Part shown: piece by piece, positions 1 through 7,903 of the stretch
Position numbering within the stretch: the stretch's first letter is position 1
How the letters are laid out: the number at the start of each line of letters is the position of its first letter
Notes under the pieces: model-generated
Told to the model about the DNA's origin: nothing
The model's input: the letters and a program-made list of their open reading frames with translations, nothing else
Databases searched by the model: none
Translations under genes and position numbers: made by a program
Source of the DNA: Hydrogenoanaerobacterium saccharovorans
GTDB taxonomy: Bacteria; Bacillota; Clostridia; Oscillospirales; Ruminococcaceae
Assembly: GCF_003814745.1 (NCBI RefSeq)
Contig: NZ_RKRD01000001.1
Coordinates: 372,001-436,000, forward strand
Direction of reading: 5' to 3'
DNA length: 64,000 nt

Positions 1-1
1 G

Positions 2-562
2 GAACTTGTTGAAACGGTAAGTTATGTACAGGACGAAAAAGACTTCTCCTCCTTAATTACAAAATTAAAAGCTGCAAACCCCGATACGATTTGTATTATG
101 GATCAGGGTGCGGTTCCCCAAATTATCAACCAAATCAAATCCTCAGGTTGGGATATTCCTATCACTACACTGGGCCCGGGTACATCACAGCAGTTGATTG
201 ATCTGTGTGGAAAAAATGCAGAGGGGTTGCTTCTCACCTCACCGTTTTTCTTTGACCCTGCGGATGCCGATATTACCGCTTGGAAAGACGAGTTTGTTTC
301 TAAAGCAGGCTTTGAGCCTACCATCCATCCCGCTTGTGCTTACGACTGTGTTAACCTGATTGCAGAGGCGATTAAAGCAAGCGGAGACGGCGAAGTAACC
401 AGACAAACCATCCGCGACAACCTTGCCAAAGTTGAAATGAAGGGTGTAACAGGCCCCATTAAATTCAACGAAACAGGCGATATTACAAGACAGTACCTCA
501 TTTGCGGCGTCGAAAACGGCAAATACGTTGTCAAAGAGGGCTTTGATTACTCAAAAGAGTAA
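2..562 (+). CDS. Branched-chain amino acid-type ABC transporter substrate-binding protein, C-terminal part
   Basis: The 5' end lies outside the window; reading begins in frame at base 2 and ends at a TAA. About 186 residues remain. The fragment shows the periplasmic-binding-protein fold of the LivJ/LivK family (Peripla_BP_6), with a stretch asking which ligand-bound state releases (NPDTICIMDQG) and a C-terminal GPIKFNETGD segment typical of the family. It is followed directly by livHMGF, so it is the extracellular, lipid-anchored receptor of that importer. The ligand cannot be read from this part; leucine-type amino acids are the default, but neighbours dhaK/dhaL make another small ligand possible. 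Confidence 0.9.
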   Translation, partial: ELVETVSYVQDEKDFSSLITKLKAANPDTICIMDQGAVPQIINQIKSSGWDIPITTLGPGTSQQLIDLCGKNAEGLLLTSPFFFDPADADITAWKDEFVSKAGFEPTIHPACAYDCVNLIAEAIKASGDGEVTRQTIRDNLAKVEMKGVTGPIKFNETGDITRQYLICGVENGKYVVKEGFDYSKE

Positions 563-595
563 TTCTACCACGACATTCTTCTAAAAATCTGTTAC

Positions 596-634
596 CGAAG
601 TGCTTTGCAATATTTGCGATTGCAAAGCACTTCG
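596..634 (+). other. Strong intergenic hairpin between the binding-protein gene and livH
   Basis: CGAAGTGCTTTGCAA at 596-610 pairs perfectly with TTGCAAAGCACTTCG at 620-634, leaving a 9-nt loop. No T-run follows, so it is not a classic terminator. A stable hairpin after the receptor gene of an ABC operon usually protects the upstream mRNA from 3' decay, or partly terminates, giving excess receptor over membrane subunits. That role is inferred. Confidence 0.7.
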
Positions 635-673
635 AGTATCAGGCAGTTAAACTAAGTTTCGGGAGGAGTATTT

Positions 674-1549
674 ATGGAGTATTTTCTCAATCAGTTAATC
701 AACGGATTGTGTCAAGGCGCCATATACGCGCTGATGGCAATTGGATACTCGGTTGTTGTTGGCGTGGTAGGAATGGTTACATTCACACACGGTGAAGTAA
801 TTATGATTGGTGCATTCGCGTCTTTTTATGTTTTCGAGGCAGTGGGAAACAATTTGCTGCTAGGCGTTCTTGCAAGCTTTCTTGCATCGTGGCTGATCGG
901 TATGTTTGTTTACAAGGTTTGTTACGAGCGGTTTTTTAATGCACCAAGGCATATATCGCTTATTTGCACCATCGGTGCCAGTATGCTGATTAAAAACCTT
1001 GCTCAAATCATCTTTGGTCCAAATCAAAAACCAATGCTGAATGTGGTTGAAAACCAATTTTTCAATATTGGTACAGTGCAAATTTCTATGGTACAGGTTA
1101 TTGTAATTATAACGGTTGTTGTATTGGCCGTTCTTCTTTCTCTGTTTTTTAATAAGACAAAATGGGGCATTGCATTACGTGCGGTCAGCCAAGATAAAGG
1201 TGCAGCCTATCTGATGGGCATAAATGTGAAAAGAACCGCGATGATCGGTAACTGCATCGGCTGCGGGCTTGGCGGCGTTGCAGGTATGCTCCTTGCAATA
1301 TATTATCAAACTCTAAGCGCTACCATGGGTGGCTCTATGGGTATGAAGGCATTTTCCTCGTCGGTTTTGGGCGGGCTAACCGATATTCGCTGCTCTGCGT
1401 TGGGCGGTTTGTGCATTGGCATTATTGAGAACCTTGGTATCACCGTTTCGTCAGCCAGTTTCCGCGATATTTTTGCGTTTGGCTTCCTCATTTTGGTACT
1501 CATCATCAAACCGGAAGGCTTTGCCTCCAAGAAAGGAGTACGCCCATAA
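674..1549 (+). CDS. livH: Branched-chain amino acid ABC transporter permease LivH
   Basis: A 291-residue membrane protein of the LivH/BPD_transp_2 family, close to the usual length. It is almost wholly hydrophobic, with about eight membrane segments, and opens with the family's N-terminal pattern (LINGLCQGAIYALMAIGYS). It forms one half of the membrane channel with LivM. The start is supported by a GGGAGGAG site just upstream. Its TAA overlaps the ATG of livM by one base, so the two are translationally coupled. Confidence 0.95.
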   Translation: MEYFLNQLINGLCQGAIYALMAIGYSVVVGVVGMVTFTHGEVIMIGAFASFYVFEAVGNNLLLGVLASFLASWLIGMFVYKVCYERFFNAPRHISLICTIGASMLIKNLAQIIFGPNQKPMLNVVENQFFNIGTVQISMVQVIVIITVVVLAVLLSLFFNKTKWGIALRAVSQDKGAAYLMGINVKRTAMIGNCIGCGLGGVAGMLLAIYYQTLSATMGGSMGMKAFSSSVLGGLTDIRCSALGGLCIGIIENLGITVSSASFRDIFAFGFLILVLIIKPEGFASKKGVRP

Positions 1550-2565
1550 TGTCAGAAATAATTGAAAAATGTAAGGCTGTTACCAAAAAACATAAGCTTG
1601 CCTGTCTGCTGGTATTGTTGGTACTGCTCCTTTTTGTTCCGGTGTTTTTCCCAAAAAGCTATGTGATGGGGATACTGTGCCGTATCCTGATGTACGCAAC
1701 ACTTGCCGGTTCGCTCAATGCAATCAACGGCTACAGTGGGCAGACATGCATCGGACACGCCGGTTTCTTCTGCATCGGCACCTATTGTGAGGCAATTCTG
1801 GCAACCAGACTGGGGCTCGATTTTTGGATTTTGCTGCCGGTTGCAGGCTTAGTTACGGCGGTTATCGGCTTACTGATTGCACTGCCCACTTTAAAAATGA
1901 AGGGCATGTATCTTTCGATAGTAACGCTCGGCTTTTCTGAAATCGTTCGCCTGATTGCACTGAACTGGGAATGGCTGACAGGTGGGCCGATGGGCATTAA
2001 AGGCATTCCGGTTCCTGTCCTCTTTGGTTTTGAAATCAAAAACTCAAAAACATATTACTATATCTTTCTTGCAATTGCAGTTTTGTTTGTGTTTGTCACA
2101 AGCAGGGTGATTCAATCCAGGTTGGGCAGAGCATGGATGTCGATTCGAGAAGATCAGCTCGCAGCCAAATCTTTAGGGGTTGAAACCTCGAAATACAAAG
2201 CACTCAACTTTATGTACGGTGCTTTCTGGGCGGGCGTTGTGGGTGCTGCATATGCCCCCTATGTCAGGTTCATCGATTCTACGTTCTTTAGCTTGGATGA
2301 AGGTTTTAACATTCTCTCCATGGTTATCATCGGCGGTCAGGGTACTTTGGTCGGTCCCATTTTTGGTTCGGTTATCGTCAACTTTTTAACCGAAATTTTA
2401 AGACCGGTTGGTCAGTGGCGAATGATTGCCTACGCAATTCTTATCATTGTAATGATGTGGTGGAGACCCCAGGGATTAGTCGGTGCGTCCGATAGTATCC
2501 TCGCAGGCGGTAAAATATCCAAACCAAAATCTGTGAGACAAAAGAAAGAGGAGGTGCGCGCATGA
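1549..2565 (+). CDS. livM: Branched-chain amino acid ABC transporter permease LivM
   Basis: A 338-residue polytopic membrane protein with the LivM signature GYSGQTCIGHAGFF near residue 60 and the later SIREDQLAAKSLG loop that docks onto the ATPases. It pairs with LivH to form the translocation pore. The stop overlaps the livG start (ATGA), which argues for a single mRNA and fixed stoichiometry. The C-terminus ends in a basic cytoplasmic tail. Confidence 0.95.
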   Translation: MSEIIEKCKAVTKKHKLACLLVLLVLLLFVPVFFPKSYVMGILCRILMYATLAGSLNAINGYSGQTCIGHAGFFCIGTYCEAILATRLGLDFWILLPVAGLVTAVIGLLIALPTLKMKGMYLSIVTLGFSEIVRLIALNWEWLTGGPMGIKGIPVPVLFGFEIKNSKTYYYIFLAIAVLFVFVTSRVIQSRLGRAWMSIREDQLAAKSLGVETSKYKALNFMYGAFWAGVVGAAYAPYVRFIDSTFFSLDEGFNILSMVIIGGQGTLVGPIFGSVIVNFLTEILRPVGQWRMIAYAILIIVMMWWRPQGLVGASDSILAGGKISKPKSVRQKKEEVRA

Positions 2566-3356
2566 GTGCTCTTCTTGAAGCGAAAGGCGTATGTAAATAT
2601 TTTGGCGGGTTAAAAGCGGTTGAGGGGGTTGATATGTCCATCAACAAAGGGGATATCTTTGGTATCATCGGCCCAAACGGCGCAGGGAAAACCACCTTTT
2701 TCAACATTTGTTCCGGTATCTATCAGCCCACAAAGGGCGAAATCTGGTTGGACGGCGAGAAGATATCATCGCTGCACTCTGAGCAAATTGCACGAAAAGG
2801 CATGGCGAGAACCTTCCAAAACATCCAGTTGTTTAAATACATGTCTGTGTTGGAGAATGTGAAAATCGGTTTTCATATCCACACCAAAACCAATATGTTC
2901 GATTCTATTCTGCACACAAAAACGTATAAACAAGATGAAGAATTTGCGGTGCAAAAAGGGCTTGAGATTTTAGAAAAGGTGGGTTTGGCTGAATACAGAG
3001 ATACGATGGCTGGCAACCTCGCCTACGGAATACAGCGTAAGGTTGAAATTGCAAGAGCACTTGCCCTTGACCCCAAAATTTTGCTGCTCGATGAGCCCGC
3101 AGCAGGCATGAACCCGCTGGAAACACAAGAGCTGATGCATTTTATCAAGCAGCTCAACCAAGACGGCTATACCATTGCGGTAATTGAGCACGATATGAAG
3201 TTTGTTATGAACTCATGCAACCGTATTTTGGTGCTCAATTTCGGGCAAAAAATTTCAGAAGGCACACCCGATGAAATTAAAGCGGATCAGCATGTGCATG
3301 AGGCATATTTCGGCAAGGGTATTATTGCAGGAGAGGCGGTTAAAGCAAATGCTTAA
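2562..3356 (+). CDS. livG: Branched-chain amino acid ABC transporter ATP-binding protein LivG
   Basis: A 264-residue ABC ATPase. Walker A GPNGAGKT is at residues 37-44, the LivG-type signature LAYGIQRKVEIARAL replaces LSGGQ, and Walker B is ILLLDEPAAG followed by a switch histidine in IEHDMKFV. It powers the LivHM pore together with LivF. The start overlaps livM by four bases (ATGA) and the end overlaps livF by eight bases. Confidence 0.95.
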   Translation: MSALLEAKGVCKYFGGLKAVEGVDMSINKGDIFGIIGPNGAGKTTFFNICSGIYQPTKGEIWLDGEKISSLHSEQIARKGMARTFQNIQLFKYMSVLENVKIGFHIHTKTNMFDSILHTKTYKQDEEFAVQKGLEILEKVGLAEYRDTMAGNLAYGIQRKVEIARALALDPKILLLDEPAAGMNPLETQELMHFIKQLNQDGYTIAVIEHDMKFVMNSCNRILVLNFGQKISEGTPDEIKADQHVHEAYFGKGIIAGEAVKANA

Positions 3357-4059
3357 AATAGAAAACCTTTCGGTAAATTACGGCTACATAACCGCACTCA
3401 AGAACGTTAGCCTTGAGGTGAAACAGGGCGAAATTATTACTCTCATCGGGGGTAACGGCGCAGGTAAAACCACAACCCTAATGTCAATTTCGGGCTTGGT
3501 AGAAAAAGCGAGGGGTAAAATTACCTTTAAAGGCGAGGACATTACCAGAAAAGCACCCGATAAAATTGTTAAAATGGGTTTAAGCCATGTACCCGAGGGC
3601 AGAAGGATTTTCCCTGCACTGACAGTTTACGAGAACTTAATTACCGGTACACTTGGTAACCCGTCGTTAAAAAAAGATAAAATTGAAGAATTGATTGAAA
3701 TGAATTATACGCTTTTTCCACGGCTGAAAGAGCGTACAACACAGGGCGGCGGCAGCCTTTCTGGCGGTGAACAGCAAATGCTCGCCATTGCAAGAGGGTT
3801 GATGATGGACCCCGATATTATTATGCTGGACGAACCCTCGCTTGGACTTGCACCGATTATAGTAGAAGAAATCTTTGAGCTGGTTCTCAAAATCAGGGAT
3901 AAGGGCAAAACTGTTCTGCTCATCGAGCAGAACGCATCTATGGCTCTTTCGATTGCAGATAGGGGATATGTACTGGAAACCGGTGACGTTATTCTTGAGG
4001 GCAAAGGCAAAAACCTATTAAACGACCCGGAAGTAAAACGAGCTTATTTGGGCGCATAA
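3349..4059 (+). CDS. livF: Branched-chain amino acid ABC transporter ATP-binding protein LivF
   Basis: A 236-residue ABC ATPase starting at MLKIENLSV. An upstream in-frame ATG at 3271 would add 26 residues unlike the family, while the ATG at 3349 has a GGAGAGG site and gives the normal length. Walker A GGNGAGKT is at residues 34-41, the signature is LSGGEQQMLAIARG, and Walker B is IIMLDEPSLGLAP. It overlaps livG by eight bases. No terminator is visible between it and dhaK 85 bases downstream, so the operon may continue. Confidence 0.95.
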   Translation: MLKIENLSVNYGYITALKNVSLEVKQGEIITLIGGNGAGKTTTLMSISGLVEKARGKITFKGEDITRKAPDKIVKMGLSHVPEGRRIFPALTVYENLITGTLGNPSLKKDKIEELIEMNYTLFPRLKERTTQGGGSLSGGEQQMLAIARGLMMDPDIIMLDEPSLGLAPIIVEEIFELVLKIRDKGKTVLLIEQNASMALSIADRGYVLETGDVILEGKGKNLLNDPEVKRAYLGA

Positions 4060-4144
4060 CAACAAAATAGAACGAACCCGAGCGCAGGTTAAACAACACG
4101 GTGGTTCAGTTTGATCTGTAATTTGGGAGAAAACGGAGGAAGCT

Positions 4145-5152
4145 ATGAGAAAAATTATCAATCGTCCCGAAAATTTTGTAGATGAAACGGTAGAGGGGAT
4201 TCTTCTTGCATATGGCGACCGCGTTAAACTTTTAAACGATGATAAAAGGGTTATTCTCACCAACTCCCCAGTGCAAAAGGGCAAGGTAGGTATTGTAACA
4301 GCAGGAGGCAGCGGGCATCTCCCTGTATTTTTGGGTTATGTGGGGCAGGGGATGCTGGATGGCTGTGCAGTGGGCAATGTGTTTGCATCCCCCTCATCGC
4401 AGAAGATGGCGGATATGATAAAGGCATGCGATTACGGCAGCGGTGTGCTGTGCCTGTACGGCAACTACGGCGGCGATAATATGAACTTTGATATGGCATG
4501 CGAATTGGTGGAATTCGATGATGTGGAAACCAGAACGGTGCGCGTTAAAGACGATGTTGCGTCCAGCCCCAAAGAAACAGCAGATAAACGCAGAGGAGTT
4601 GCCGGTATGGTTTATGCGTTTAAGCTTGCAGGTGCAGCAGCCGAAAAAATGATGAGTTTGGATGAAGTAACTGCTGTTGCAGAAAAAGCTTTGGCAAATA
4701 TCAGAACCATGGGCGTTGCACTTTCGCCTTGTATTGTACCCGAGGTGGGTAAGCCGACATTCTCTATTCAGGATGATGAAATAGAAATTGGTATGGGTAT
4801 TCACGGCGAGCGTGGTATTGAAGTGCGCAAAATGATGACTGCCGACGAGATTGCGCAGACTGTTTTGGATAAGATTCTCGCAGATATGCCGCTGCAAAAA
4901 GGCGATGAAGTTTCGGTTATGGTAAACGGGTTGGGTGCAACCCCGCTTGAGGAACAGCTGATTGTTTACCGCAAGGTGCATCATTTGCTTGCAGAAAAAG
5001 GCATCACTGTCTATATGCCTCATATCGGCGAATTTGCAACCTCTATGGAGATGGCGGGTTTGTCCATAACAGTGCTTAAATTAGACGAACAGCTGAAAGA
5101 ACTGCTGCGAAGCCCCGCATCTACGCCGTTTTACACCAACGCAAACAAGTAG
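4145..5152 (+). CDS. dhaK: DhaK-like kinase subunit (dihydroxyacetone kinase family, divergent clade)
   Basis: A 335-residue protein of the DhaK family, which binds a short ketose covalently through a histidine so that DhaL can phosphorylate it. The hemiaminal-forming histidine is kept in GMGIHGERG (His220), as are His58 (GSGH) and Asp111 (YGGDNMNF), the acid-base pair. The usual GSGHEP is GSGHLP here, a change seen in kinases paralogous to true dihydroxyacetone kinases, so the substrate may be another small keto-sugar or hydroxyketone. It is 11 bases upstream of dhaL. No DhaM phosphotransferase partner is present nearby, so ATP is the likely phosphoryl donor. A strong GGAGG site precedes the ATG. 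Confidence 0.88.
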   Translation: MRKIINRPENFVDETVEGILLAYGDRVKLLNDDKRVILTNSPVQKGKVGIVTAGGSGHLPVFLGYVGQGMLDGCAVGNVFASPSSQKMADMIKACDYGSGVLCLYGNYGGDNMNFDMACELVEFDDVETRTVRVKDDVASSPKETADKRRGVAGMVYAFKLAGAAAEKMMSLDEVTAVAEKALANIRTMGVALSPCIVPEVGKPTFSIQDDEIEIGMGIHGERGIEVRKMMTADEIAQTVLDKILADMPLQKGDEVSVMVNGLGATPLEEQLIVYRKVHHLLAEKGITVYMPHIGEFATSMEMAGLSITVLKLDEQLKELLRSPASTPFYTNANK

Positions 5153-5163
5153 GAGGGAAAGAA

Positions 5164-5784
5164 ATGAATGCAGTATCTTTAAAACAAGCATTTGCTTTTA
5201 TCAGCGATGTGATGACGGAGAATAAGGATTATCTGATAGAACTTGACCAGCAAAACGGTGACGGAGACTTGGGCATTTCAATGAGCAACGGCTATAAAGC
5301 AGTGGCAGACTATTTTGCTGCTGCTGATGAAAAAGACCTTGGTAAACTTCTGCTGAAATCCAGTACGATTTTTAATGAAGCTGCGCCATCGTCGCTGGGT
5401 ACCATCACCTCGTTTGGCTTGATGGGAATGGCAAAGTCACTCAAAGGCAAAGAAGAAGCAACTCTATCCGAAGTTGCCGATGCACTCAATGCGGGTGTAG
5501 AAAAAATTATGGATAAAGCAAAATCGAAGCCCGGTGAAAAAACCATATTGGATGCGTTGTTCCCTGCAGTAAAGGCTCTACAGGCGAACAGTGCAAAAGA
5601 TGCAAAAACAGCCTTCAAAGCGGCATACGATGCAGCAGCCGAAGGCTCAGAGAGCACAAAGGCGATGAAATCGGTGCATGGCAGGGCAGCTTATTACGGT
5701 GAAAAAAGCATTGGTTTGATTGATGGAGGTTCTGTAGTAGGTAAGCTGATTTTTGAGGGGCTTTATCATTCTATCTGTCGTTAA
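5164..5784 (+). CDS. dhaL: DhaL-like kinase subunit (nucleotide-binding)
   Basis: A 206-residue all-helical DhaL/Dak2 domain protein. The Mg-nucleotide aspartates are present with the family spacing (Asp28, Asp33, Asp35 in ELDQQNGDGDLG), and the later GRAAYYGEKSIG and DGGS segments match the phosphate-binding loops. The usual GDGDHG reads GDGDLG, a second departure that matches the one in the adjacent DhaK. It would hand the phosphate of bound ATP to the substrate held by DhaK. It starts after an AGGAGGGAAAG site and is followed by cyuA after 23 bases. Confidence 0.88.
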   Translation: MNAVSLKQAFAFISDVMTENKDYLIELDQQNGDGDLGISMSNGYKAVADYFAAADEKDLGKLLLKSSTIFNEAAPSSLGTITSFGLMGMAKSLKGKEEATLSEVADALNAGVEKIMDKAKSKPGEKTILDALFPAVKALQANSAKDAKTAFKAAYDAAAEGSESTKAMKSVHGRAAYYGEKSIGLIDGGSVVGKLIFEGLYHSICR

Positions 5785-5807
5785 TGTAAGAGAGGACGAA
5801 TCGCTAC

Positions 5808-7076
5808 ATGGAAAAGCACACTTACAATCAATATCTGGCAATTTTAAAAAGTGAACTGGTGCCGGCGCTTGGCTGTACCGAACCGATTGCAATTGCATTT
5901 GCGGCAGCAAAAGCGCGCGATGTTTTAGGGTGCAAGCCGCATTTCATCGAAATGCAATGCAGCGGCAACATCATTAAAAATGTAAAAGGCGTTACCGTAC
6001 CAAATTCGGGGGGATTAAAGGGCATTGATGTTGCGGCGGTGCTGGGTGTTGTAGGCGGTAGGGCAGATAAAAATTTAGAGGTGCTCCAGTCCATAACACC
6101 CGAGCATATTGAAGAAACCAAAACACTGGTTGCGGACGGTTATTGCAGATGCGACCTGATTGAAAACGAAGAAAATCTATACATCATTGCAAAAGTGTGG
6201 GCGGGGGAACAATCTGCATCGGTAGAAATCAAAAGCAAGCACACACATATTACTAAGATTACGAAAAACGGAACAATCATTTTTTCACAGGATGATATCT
6301 CGCAAGCAGAAGAAGCCGGCGATAAATCTTTGCTAAATATAAAAGAGATTGTTGAATTTGCCAATACCGTGCACATTGAGGACATCAAGGAGATTTTAGA
6401 CCGACAAATTGAAATGAACACAGCGATTGCAGACGAAGGGCTGCGAAACAGCTACGGTACCGAGGTGGGCAGAACGTTACTGGAGTTTTACGGCAATGAT
6501 GTGAGGGTGCGCGCACGGGCAAAAAGCGCTGCGGGCTCGGATGCCCGTATGAGCGGCTGTGCCTTGCCGGTTGTCATCAATTCGGGCAGCGGTAATCAAG
6601 GGATGACCGTTTCGCTGCCTGTAATCGAATATGCGCATGAACTTGGGGTAAGTAAAGAAAAGCTGTACCGTGCTTTGGTAATTGCCAACCTCGTATCCAT
6701 TCACCAAAAAAAGTATATCGGCAGCCTTTCGGCTTACTGCGGTGCAACCAGTGCCGGGTGCGGGGCGGGTTGCGGTATTACATACCTGTACGGCGGGGGT
6801 TATAACGAAATTTCAAAAACCATTGTTAACACCATCGGCAACATTGGGGGAATGGTTTGCGACGGTGCAAAGCCATCGTGTGCGGCAAAAATCGCATCTG
6901 CGGTTGATGCGGGCATTATGGGCTTTTTGATGGGCAGAAAAAATCGTGTGTTTCAATCGGGCGAGGGTTTGGTGCAGGGGGATGTGGAGCGTACCATTCA
7001 AAATCTGGGCAGGATGGGTAGAGTGGGGATGAAAGCCACAGATGTTGAAATCCTCAATATTATGATTGGAAAATAA
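5808..7076 (+). CDS. cyuA: L-cysteine desulfidase / serine dehydratase alpha-like protein (UPF0597, CyuA/YhaM family)
   Basis: A 422-residue member of the UPF0597 family, whose characterised members are oxygen-sensitive [4Fe-4S] enzymes that split L-cysteine to sulfide, ammonia and pyruvate. The N-terminal GCTEPIA motif carries Cys23, and a cysteine-rich CGATSAGCGAGCG segment lies near residue 315, both proposed cluster ligands. Its usual operon partner is a cysteine importer; here it follows a Liv importer and a DhaKL pair, which is unusual and suggests that the operon handles an amino- or hydroxy-compound. Substrate assignment is by family only. Confidence 0.85.
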   Translation: MEKHTYNQYLAILKSELVPALGCTEPIAIAFAAAKARDVLGCKPHFIEMQCSGNIIKNVKGVTVPNSGGLKGIDVAAVLGVVGGRADKNLEVLQSITPEHIEETKTLVADGYCRCDLIENEENLYIIAKVWAGEQSASVEIKSKHTHITKITKNGTIIFSQDDISQAEEAGDKSLLNIKEIVEFANTVHIEDIKEILDRQIEMNTAIADEGLRNSYGTEVGRTLLEFYGNDVRVRARAKSAAGSDARMSGCALPVVINSGSGNQGMTVSLPVIEYAHELGVSKEKLYRALVIANLVSIHQKKYIGSLSAYCGATSAGCGAGCGITYLYGGGYNEISKTIVNTIGNIGGMVCDGAKPSCAAKIASAVDAGIMGFLMGRKNRVFQSGEGLVQGDVERTIQNLGRMGRVGMKATDVEILNIMIGK

Positions 7077-7137
7077 CCATTAAATAAGTAGAGTATTTGC
7101 AGGATGTCTGCTCTATGCGTACAAGGAGAGAGCCACA

Positions 7138-7779
7138 ATGGCAGAAAGCGGTTCGCTGAAGAACAAAATCTATAATGCTGTGCTGAGCGATATTTTACAA
7201 GGCAATTACAATCAGGATACGATTATCAGAGAAAAAAGACTGATTGAAAAGTATGAGGTAAGTAAATCTCCTGTACGGGATGCATTGATTGAATTGTGTA
7301 ATGAGGGGATACTGCGGAGCATTCCGCGTTACGGGTATGAACTTGTTCGAATAACAGAAATGGATATCAAAAATATAATCGAGTATCGAGTTATTTTGGA
7401 AAGCCAATGTGTTCGCACAGCCGTTAAAAAAATGTTGGATACCGACATTGATGAGTTGGAGATGTATACACGGCAAAATTGTACTGCTGCCGATGAAGTG
7501 GATATTTGGAAGCATTGGAACAACAACATCAGGTTTCATCTTCGTTTAAATTCGTATGCTCAAAATCGGTATATTTACGATAAACTGAAAGACAGCATGA
7601 ATATTCTCACGCGAGCTTATGCACAGTTTCATTGGAACCGATGGCACAAAACAGAATTTTCAATGGGCATAGAAGAACATTTAAAAATAATCAAATCCAT
7701 TCGTGAGCGGGATGAAGAACAAGCAGTATTACAACTTCAAGAAGACATTGGCTTATTCAGCGAGATTTTGACATTTTAA
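7138..7779 (+). CDS. GntR-family transcriptional regulator with FCD domain
   Basis: A 213-residue FadR-subgroup GntR protein. Residues 1-70 form the winged helix (LKNKIYNAVLSDILQG, then REKRLIEKYEVSKSPVRDALIEL), and residues 85-210 the helical FCD ligand domain, with the histidine-bearing HWNNNIRFHLRL helix that often binds a metal and a carboxylate. It lies 61 bases after cyuA on the same strand and is followed by a terminator, so it is the last gene of the unit and the likely regulator of the dhaKL-cyuA or liv genes. The effector is unknown. Confidence 0.9.
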   Translation: MAESGSLKNKIYNAVLSDILQGNYNQDTIIREKRLIEKYEVSKSPVRDALIELCNEGILRSIPRYGYELVRITEMDIKNIIEYRVILESQCVRTAVKKMLDTDIDELEMYTRQNCTAADEVDIWKHWNNNIRFHLRLNSYAQNRYIYDKLKDSMNILTRAYAQFHWNRWHKTEFSMGIEEHLKIIKSIRERDEEQAVLQLQEDIGLFSEILTF

Positions 7780-7796
7780 AAAAGAACAAATAAAAA

Positions 7797-7845
7797 CATG
7801 CAGGGTGTATTCATAGTAGAATATGCCCTGCATATTTATTTTTTT
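7797..7845 (+). terminator. Intrinsic terminator after the GntR gene
   Basis: ATGCAGGGTGTATTC pairs, with wobble pairs, with GAATATGCCCTGCAT across a short loop, followed by ATTTATTTTTTT. It closes the unit ending in the GntR regulator. Confidence 0.8.
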
Positions 7846-7903
7846 GCTTGGTACTGCACATACTAACAACCAAGGTCAAAAATAAATATTAAAAGGTGAT
7901 AAG

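Noticed and set aside
4394..5023. 209-codon minus-strand frame over dhaK
   Set aside because: His/Cys-rich text with no domain; antisense to dhaK.
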